A DNA stretch of 64,000 nucleotides from Daedaleopsis sinensis (lineage: Eukaryota > Basidiomycota > Agaricomycetes > Polyporales > Polyporaceae), in assembly GCA_033807695.1 (NCBI GenBank), contig CM066307.1, forward strand, positions 62,001 to 126,000, written 5' to 3'. Shown piece by piece: positions 57,468 through 64,000 of the stretch; position 1 is the first letter of the stretch; every line of letters starts with the position of its first letter. Below the pieces are notes generated by a model. The model had not been told where the DNA came from. It saw only the letters and a list, made by a program, of their open reading frames with translations, and made no database searches. Position numbers and translations under genes: made by a program.

Positions 57468-58139
57468 ATGTCCGACATCACGCTTGTCGACTCTGACAGA
57501 TACGGTCACCCACCGCGCACTCATGATCACTATTCATCGTGCTTGAGCATTGCGCAAGTCCCCAAGTGGCTCGCGGACGGCTTCTTGCTCTTCTGGTTCT
57601 TCGGCGTGCTACAAATCTTCCATCAGTGGCTCAACGCTACGGTTGGATACATCGTACTTCGCGCCACGCTCCCCTCCACCAGTGCGCTAGCATCTGCGTT
57701 GGACCGCGTCAACAACCTCTTCGCAGTCATGTGCACGGGCGCGCTCGGGGGCTTCGTGACGCATGTCGGGCTCGTATGGACGTTCTCCCTCCTCCTCGGC
57801 TGTTGCATCTTCTCCTGTGGGGACGAGGAGCCCCCTAGGGAGATGACTGAGGCGGAGCGGCGGGCGGTCGAGATGCAGATACACGAGGAGGAGCTGGAGC
57901 GCAGGAGCAAGCGTACCCCGTGCTCGTGGCTATGGGAGCGTCTCATCGGGGCCGCCGTTTCTTTCGGACGCGCAGCTGGTGCCGCTGCTGTCGGAGCGGT
58001 CTTTTTGCAGAGAATGGACCCCGCGCCGATGAGTGCTGGGTATGCGAGTGTCACGAGCGTCGTGGGTGCTGCGGTGCTGTACGCCCCGCGCACGGCGGTG
58101 TGGTATTTGTGGAGGACGGTCGGGACTCGATGCTCGTGA
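57468..58139 (+). CDS. Four-helix membrane protein, dispersed member G
   Basis: The frame is open from 57321, but it begins there with GTG just after an AG acceptor-like site. The first ATG is at 57468 (MSDITLVDSDRYGHPP), giving 223 aa. Helices 1-2 (ADGFLLFWFFGVLQIFHQWL, then VRA-like LRATLPSTSALASAL), then NLFAVMCTGALGGFVTHVGL, an acidic/basic loop (PPREMTEAERRAVEMQ, ELERRSKRTP), and a last pair with GRAAGAAAVGAVFLQRMDPA and SAGYASVTSVVGAAVL. The LRATLPS and AVGAVF-linker-AGY positions match LRATLPS and GAVGVGV-linker-AGY of the broken copy at 312-760. It is therefore a family member, on the opposite strand from the array. A 5' exon upstream of 57321 is possible. Function is unknown. Confidence 0.68.
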   Translation: MSDITLVDSDRYGHPPRTHDHYSSCLSIAQVPKWLADGFLLFWFFGVLQIFHQWLNATVGYIVLRATLPSTSALASALDRVNNLFAVMCTGALGGFVTHVGLVWTFSLLLGCCIFSCGDEEPPREMTEAERRAVEMQIHEEELERRSKRTPCSWLWERLIGAAVSFGRAAGAAAVGAVFLQRMDPAPMSAGYASVTSVVGAAVLYAPRTAVWYLWRTVGTRCS

Positions 58140-58347
58140 GCAGACCGTAGCGCGGACTTGCCTGGCGTATCTATCCAATGCAGGCTAGGGCACAACTATG
58201 CGGAATGCAGAGAAGGCCTGCTGATAACGACCATGTATTGACGACCTTTGGATAATCGTAGTTGACAATCATACATGTAGGTCGACGCGCTACCAAACCC
58301 GAATTGTGAGATCACACAAAGGGGGGGGGGGCGCTGTACGAGCATCC
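58140..58347. other. Short spacer with G tract
   Basis: An 11-base G run lies at 58321-58331. No gene. Confidence 0.6.
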
Positions 58348-58906
58348 TCAGGAGATGTAGTCCCAAGTGACTAGACAAACGAACCCATGTGAGCTCCCCG
58401 ACGAATTCTATTGTAAATGGGGCCACTTACCAGGAATATAGCCTTCGGCGAGCGTCGCAATCTGCTGGAACGCACCGACGGAGAGGTCGAGATCGTTCGC
58501 ATTGGTGCAAGTCGGGCACACGTCCGCGACGGACACCTGGACGCTCTTCCCGTTGTTGTTGTTGGTGACCGTAATCTTCCTGCCGCAGTTGGACTGCGCG
58601 TATTGTTGCGACGCTGAAGCAGAAATATCATGGATCAGCTATTGAACGACATAAGTTACGGGTTCGAGAATGTGTACTCACACAACCGTACGATCAAGGC
58701 GCTGTCCGAGTTTATTTTGCCGCACGCACCGACGACCCCATTTTGGTAGGAGAAGCTTGCACTGAGACACAGAGCAGTGATTTAGAATTGAGTGGCACGA
58801 TCCCTTGGGCCTGTCAGACTTACTGACCGCCGGTGAAGGCAGTAGGCGCGGAGGTGCAAAGACCAACGAAGAGCGCGGCAGAGACGAGCGAGGTAGACAA
58901 GCGCAT
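58348..58906 (-). CDS. Secreted RlpA-like double-psi beta-barrel protein 2
   Basis: Four exons (58906-58824, 58761-58682, 58613-58431, 58370-58348) give 122 aa. Residues 1-22 are a signal peptide (MRLSTSLVSAALFVGLCTSA). The DPBB core is ASFSYQNGVVGACGKINSDS, then NCGRKITVTN, VSVADVCPTC, DLDLSVGAFQQIA and a final VTWDYIS. Exons 2 and 4 have the same lengths (80 and 23 nt) and phases as in the paralog at 20786-21340, so the two are duplicates. It differs mainly by a shorter signal region and by an Asn run (TNNNNGKS) in the barrel loop. It is likely secreted to the wall or outside, with no catalytic claim. It lies 3'-to-3' with the four-helix gene at 57468. Confidence 0.88.
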
Positions 58907-59767
58907 CGTATACGTCAAAGATCTTGCACTTCCTTACGAATCAGATTGGTTGTAATTCAGACGTCAGTCAAGGTATGGCAATATAGACAGAGTGGAATGA
59001 CTCACCGAGATATGACCTTAGCGAGCAGCGAGAGGGGGAACCGGAGGACGAATGGGAGAGTGCGGTCGTAAACTTGACCGCACACGTCTATGTACTTCCG
59101 ATTATATATTATGGAGACTTTGGTGCAATTACTCCTCATATAGAGACTCACAGCAATGCATTGCTCTCCTCCGAATCCTCCGGAGCTGCGAGACAATCAT
59201 CCGTCAGCTGCTTGGGAGTTACGCAGCGGAATATAAACCAGTAGAGCCCTGAGCAGCCCAGAGCTGAACTGCTTTTCAGACCCTATTTCATAACGTACAT
59301 ATACTCGTCGGGATGACGCACCTCTACGCTGCGCAGCTGTCCGATGCAGCAGTGAAGTGTGGGAGCTTGTATACGCCGAGGATCTCAGTATCATACTCGA
59401 ACTCAGAGCTGCAACCTAGAGAAAAGCTGGTCATCTTGGCTATCTTCCGGACTGACCTCAATGCCAAGTGCGGTGCCGTCGTCAGCAATGAATACCGGGC
59501 CTTCTGAACTGTTCCTCGTGCCATCTCATGTTATTGTGTCATGAGTTCCTCCTCCCACAGCGCCCCCCGAGTCAATCGAGAGGCGCCGCCTATCCTCGTG
59601 GCTAATAGTACAACAGCACAAACAGCGCGCTCCTCCGAAGCAGCGATGAAAAAAAAAACCCCAAGCGGAAGGAGCCGCGCAATAAATATGTACGGGGCAA
59701 AGCGGGCAACGCACGCCCAAAGGAGGAATGAGGGGCTGTCCGATCTGGAGCGGAGTTGACAATGCTC
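58907..59767. other. Intergenic, no gene seen
   Basis: Upstream of DPBB protein 2 and downstream of the 7-TM gene. An A10 run lies at 59649. No further feature. Confidence 0.4.
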
Positions 59768-61176
59768 TCAACGCCGCCAGAAGAACCATACGTTCAGGAT
59801 GTCCTGTGTGTGGCATGAGCAACTGAGTGGACAGGAGGTATGTATATTAGTGCTCACCTGCTGGGTTCCGAAGACGAGGAAGGCGACCACGGGCACTGCG
59901 GATGCGTTAGGCATGAGTTCCCGCGAACAGCGGCGAACGTCAACTAGGTGCGCGAGTCACTCACTCAGGGAGATGATGATGTTGCCTGCAAAGTAGGACA
60001 CGTTCGAGAGGAAGACCATCGTGCAGCCGATGCCGGCTACGCAGACGAAGCTGAAGATCGCGATACGGACGACGAGCGGGAACGGGAGCTGTCCGGGCCG
60101 GTCGGACCCGCGGAGCGCCCGCCAGTTACGGTACAGGATCGCACCGATGTACACTGTCTGGGGGTGAGGGGCGTGCGTGTGCGGGAGAGAAGAAGGAAAA
60201 CGTACGGTCGAGCGCGACCATGATACAGAGAATCGCCGCGGTGACGAGCGCGGTGACATTGCCGCTGTGAAAGCGTTAGCCATCAGCAGGGAGGAGCTGC
60301 TGGGATGCTACTTACGCCTGACCGCCTGAAATTGTGCAGTATACAAAGTGGCCGGCGCGCACGACAAGTTGTGGTCGCTTGGTTCCGATCTGGCCGCCGC
60401 ACGACAGGTTCAGGAACATATCCGTCAATGTCAAGAGACGTGAACATACCACAAGAATGCCAATGACGAAGCCTAGCCAGGCAAGGTAAGGACCCAACAG
60501 CAGCTGTCGGACAAGATCAGTTAACAAGCCGATCGATCATATGGGATGCGCTACTTACGGCGATGTTACGCAGAGTGTCCCGCTGCTTCTGCTTCGGCGG
60601 TTGCAGCGCGTTCGAGAGCGTGAACCAGAGCTGGAGTACAAGCGAGAAAGTCGACATCGCGACCCTGTGTCCACACGCGCATAAGACTCGCGCGGGAAGC
60701 GACTGGGTTAAGTGATTCGACTCACAGAACAGGTGCGGCATAGATCAGCGACGCTTGAGCTAAGCAAAGCGGGTATGACGGGGGTTCCGGGCTCGTCTGC
60801 TGGCCGGAGAAGCCACTGGGCACAGTGTCAGGCGGGCAAAGGGGGTGAAGGGAGAGAGGGACTCACAGGAGGGTGTAGGATATGCAATATATCAACCACG
60901 TTATGCAGAAGTTGAGCCACGTGAAATGACGGTAGACTTTGGTAGCGAAAATGGCGGTGAGCAGGACTGCAAGGAGGCCGACACCGCCGATGATCTGGAA
61001 GGTCATAAAGATATTGACCTCGGTCAGGTCTTGCTGTGTGTTCTACACAAACGGGGGCACTCCGCCAGACGTTGAGGATTTACGCGCGCGCAGAGGAGAA
61101 TGGGGATACGGACCTGGATGGGGGCGGGCGCGGCCGTGACCGACGGAGCGTCACTGACGTCTCGTGCGTAGAACAT
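59768..61176 (-). CDS. Orphan seven-helix membrane protein, receptor-like
   Basis: Ten exons (61176-61114, 61042-60867, 60815-60726, 60664-60559, 60503-60450, 60389-60316, 60264-60206, 60153-59965, 59895-59858, 59803-59768) give 294 aa from MFYARDVSDAPSV. Seven hydrophobic segments: MTFQIIGGVGLLAVLLTAIF; WLNFCITWLIYCISYTLL; ASLIYAAPVLVAMSTFSLVL; LLLGPYLAWLGFVIGILV; GNVTALVTAAILCIMVALDL; VVRIAIFSFVCVAGIGCTMV; YFAGNIIISLMPVVAFLVFG. The N-terminus is short and outside by the usual topology. The tail, QQDILNVWFFWRR, matches the RDLLRVWMFW-like end of a large Agaricomycete family of uncharacterised 7-TM proteins. It is not the Ste3-type pheromone receptor or a rhodopsin; there is no Schiff-base lysine in helix 7. 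Ligand and G-protein coupling are unknown. Confidence 0.75.
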
Positions 61177-61627
61177 CCTTCAGCTTCTCCTTAGTTCGTG
61201 ATTATCCTGTCTCTTCTTCGTCTTCGTGAACGACTTCCTCTTCTACTGCTTGACACCCGAGCGTAGACGGAGAACGCGAGACGGGGATCGAGCAAGCTCC
61301 AGACCAGCCGGAAGAACAACGAAAGCGAAAACGAAACAGAAAGAGTGCTGCCGCCCGGGGCTACACTGGAGAAATCAGGAAAGGGAGGAGGAGGAAGCAC
61401 GAAAGGAGGACGCGAGCGTCTGGATGGGCGGGGTGGACATGGGACAGCATGGTGATGGCGAGAGCGGAGCCGAGAAGTGGGCATCTGCGCAGACGGCGAG
61501 GCTAGTCCTGAGCAGCGCTCCTTGACCCTTTACCACCACCATCTGCTTAGACGCCTGCTGCCTGGCCCACCCTGGTACTCTAAAAAAAGCACACCCACTT
61601 CCCACCCCTCCCTCCTTTCGAGGGTCA
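61177..61627. other. Spacer; possible 5' UTR of the retrotransposon
   Basis: Holds the 7-TM promoter and, presumably, the 5' end of the element starting at 61628. No target-site duplication can be defined. Confidence 0.35.
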
Positions 61628-64000
61628 ATGCCTCCGGATGAGTCTTCTCTGGCCCTAGGAGGCAGCAGGCCAAGTCCGATGGACGGCGACCGGCCTCGGT
61701 CACGGTCCATCTCCTCAGATGGCGATCGCAGCCCTCAGCGGCGCACTCGCTCCCTTCCCCCGGGCGCCCTCGAGCGAGCCCGGAACCGCAATGGAGCCGA
61801 TCCACAGGACGACCTGGTGGATTACGGCACGAACGATGAGCTGGAAGACGACGTGGGGATGGAAGCCGACCTCGATCTGGAGGACGACACCATCCGGGCG
61901 TCACAAGTGCCAGCGCACGATACGCGGGTGAGCTCTCCGGAATCCTCCGCAGACCGCGTTAGTCAAGGCGGGCGCACACCCGCCCCAGGTGAGCACACCG
62001 CGACATTCCAGTCGCGGGCGTTGCATCTCTCCCCCGAAGACCCGTGGCACGTCGTCGCCCATCTGGCGGCCGACGCCATCCACGACATCCACGCGCTGTT
62101 CCGAGGCGCCCGCAGCGAGATACTCGCGGCGACGGCGACGGAGCACATGACAAGGCAGGCCGACGAAGCATACCGGTCGATCGCGAACGAGCTGGACGCA
62201 CTCGGCGCAGAACTCTACGACACCTTCGTCGGTGGAGTCGGGCTCGAGCCGCGCCACTGCAGCTACCTGCTCACGAAGCTAGGTGTCAACCCGGCCCCCC
62301 CGAGGCCGCAACTTGGACCGATCGGGACGCCACAGCGTACGACGGCCTCCTCCGCACATGCGCCCGGAAATCGCCCCGTGGTGCAAGCCAACGGACCCGC
62401 AGGACACGGAGATGTCGACATGGACGACGGCGACCACAGCTCGCCGGTGAGTGCGCTCACATCTCTGCCGTCGGCGGAACCCTCGCGGGCCCCCACGCCC
62501 GCTCATCACGCCGCGTCACGTCCCGCGACGCCGCACATGTCAAAACGCGACCGCGCCGGCCACGCGAAGAAGAAGGTCGACAAGGGCAAGGGCAAAGCCC
62601 GCGCCCGGTCCGAAACCCCGCCGCCCGAACCGTATGCCCAGCCTATGCGCAAGCGTGGCAGGACCAGCACTATGGACTCCGGCGACCATGGAGAAGGGGC
62701 ACGATGGCGGCCTGAGCCGCAGGTGCCCGACCAGAGGACGGTGGAGACGCTCCTGCGTCACTACCCCCATGCCACCCTGGATCAAATCCTCAGCCTGAGC
62801 GACGCGTACGCGTCCACGTCAGGGGGCGGTCCGATGTCGTACGCTGATGCTGTACGCTCGCCGTCCCCTCCGTCGACGAGGAGCTCATCGCGGGGTACGT
62901 CCTCGCAGGGGCCGTCTCGGGCGGCCTCACGGGCGAGCACTCGGCTACAAGCTGAGGTGCAGCGCAAACAGTCGAAACGAAGGAGGATTCGAGGCCCGCG
63001 TGGCTCGTCCCGCCGCGTATACCTGACTTTTGCCAAACCGCCGTCACCGAACGTTCGGATGGACGAGCACAATGTGGTGGAAGCCGTCAATGATGAGCTC
63101 CAAAATCACCGCGATGGCGAGTTGATGCGCATGCGCGCGTCCTTGGCACTGTGGAAACAAGACGGCCAGCTGTACATAGAGTTCGCGACCACGCTTCCGG
63201 ACGGCATCGACGATGCAGTCCGGGCGATTGCGGCGTCTCGAAACTTCAGCGGCACGTCCGTACAGCAGGAGCGAGCACCAGTACAGGTGGAGCGACACAC
63301 ACACACCTCCCAGCTGTGTTTCCGGGCCGTCAGCCTGCTCGGCAGGGACGGCGGAACGCGCACGCCATGGGAGGTGGCAGAGGAGGCCCTCAGACACGCC
63401 CCGGCGTGGCAGGATATTCAGATCAGGGGGGTCCGCACCATGCCACACGAGGAAGGTGCGTCCACGACCACGCTCATCGTCGAGATCGCAGACACGACAA
63501 CTCGAGCCAACCAGCGCGCGCTGGAGGGCACACGGGTCGCGTTTAGTCGGGTCGGCTTGCGCCCCGCGCAGATACTGGAGGACCGGGTCCAGGTCCAGCA
63601 GTGCAGGATGTGCTTCCGCTGGGGTCACGTCGCGGAAATCTGCAAGGCGAACTCCCAGCGGTGCTCGCGCTGCGGGGAGCCACACAATGTGGAGGAGCAC
63701 CGTGCGCGGGCCAGCTGCTGCCGGCAGAGCGGGCCCGCCGACATCGAGTGCCCCCACCCGGACCGGTGTGTCAACTGTGGACAGGCGCACTGCGCCACAG
63801 ACCACCAGTGCCCGTACCACGTCCACCGACGCGACACGGCCTGGCACGCCGCTCACCGGAACTCCTCACGGAGCAACCGGGCGGCCCGGACGACCTCGAC
63901 GGCGACGGCAGCGGCATCAAATGCGCAGCCCGCCCGAGCAGGCCCATCGGTGCGTTTTGCGTCTGATGTTCATATCATCACGCTAGATGCTTATACACCC
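61628..64000 (+). mobile_element. LINE-type non-LTR retrotransposon, ORF1 (partial)
   Basis: One uninterrupted plus-strand frame runs from the ATG at 61628 to the window edge, 791 codons without a stop. The N-terminal 450 residues are disordered, acidic then Ser/Pro/Arg-rich. A folded gag-like region follows (VYLTFAKPPSPNVRMDEHNV, VVEAVNDELQ). Then come three zinc knuckles: CRMCFRWGHVAEIC (C-x2-C-x4-H-x4-C), CSRCGEPHNVEEH...CC and CVNCGQAHCATDHQCPYH. This is the ORF1 architecture of Tad-like fungal LINEs. ORF1 protein binds element RNA and assists target-primed reverse transcription. The endonuclease/reverse-transcriptase ORF2 should follow beyond the window. The lack of stops suggests a young copy. 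An LTR-type gag is less likely because no LTR or primer-binding site is seen. Confidence 0.75.

Noticed and set aside
1..64000. CRISPR arrays, bacterial operons, riboswitches
   Set aside because: None expected or seen. Introns and gene content show a eukaryotic nuclear contig.

Overview
The window is nuclear DNA from a filamentous basidiomycete, most likely an Agaricomycete of the polypore type. It is GC-rich. Nearly every conserved gene is broken by many short introns with GTRNGT-like donors. The gene content is fungal: ORC1 with a BAH domain, HOP2, a Zn2Cys6 regulator with the fungal_trans domain, a GATA_AreA/DUF3295 protein, an SFP1-like zinc finger, an F-box protein and an orphan 7-TM receptor-like protein. 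Exon coordinates were worked out by hand from splice signals, reading phase and family resemblance. There was no transcript evidence and no database search.

Layout. 0.3-15.4 kb: an array of single-exon genes for small four-helix membrane proteins, all on the minus strand. Five are intact (7170-7865, 8093-9028, 9484-10194, 10944-11819, 12358-13059) and two are broken (312-760, 14742-15408). Mixed in are a decayed MDR oxidoreductase (1259-2401), a fragment of another (2770-3062), HOP2 (3277-4596), a decayed F-box-like gene (5694-6880) and a small unknown gene (15722-16458). 18.1-21.3 kb: two more oxidoreductase pseudogenes and a secreted double-psi beta-barrel (DPBB) protein. 21.5-25.6 kb: an F-box protein and an unknown protein. 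26.6-39.4 kb: the conserved core, ORC1 (plus strand, four ACGCGT boxes in its promoter), the Zn2Cys6 regulator (minus, 15 exons including one of 6 nt) and the GATA_AreA/DUF3295 protein (minus). 39.4-45.5 kb: gene-poor, with simple repeats and a MITE. 45.5-47.2 kb: the SFP1-like finger protein. 47.9-48.9 kb: a reading frame interrupted by a second MITE. 51.5-52.3 kb: a five-exon unknown gene. 54.5-58.9 kb: the intact oxidoreductase, one more four-helix protein and a second DPBB protein. 59.8-61.2 kb: the 7-TM gene. 61.6 kb to the edge: ORF1 of a LINE-type retrotransposon, open at the window end.

How the parts relate. Three families (four-helix membrane protein, MDR oxidoreductase, DPBB secreted protein) occur together twice, at 0-21 kb and at 54-59 kb. 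This points to an old segmental duplication followed by local expansion and decay. The left block has many membrane-protein genes and only dead oxidoreductases. The right block has one intact copy of each family. ORC1 (replication) and HOP2 (meiotic recombination) are housekeeping or meiotic genes whose promoters carry the ACGCGT cell-cycle box. The regulators at 30-47 kb show no visible pathway link to their neighbours.
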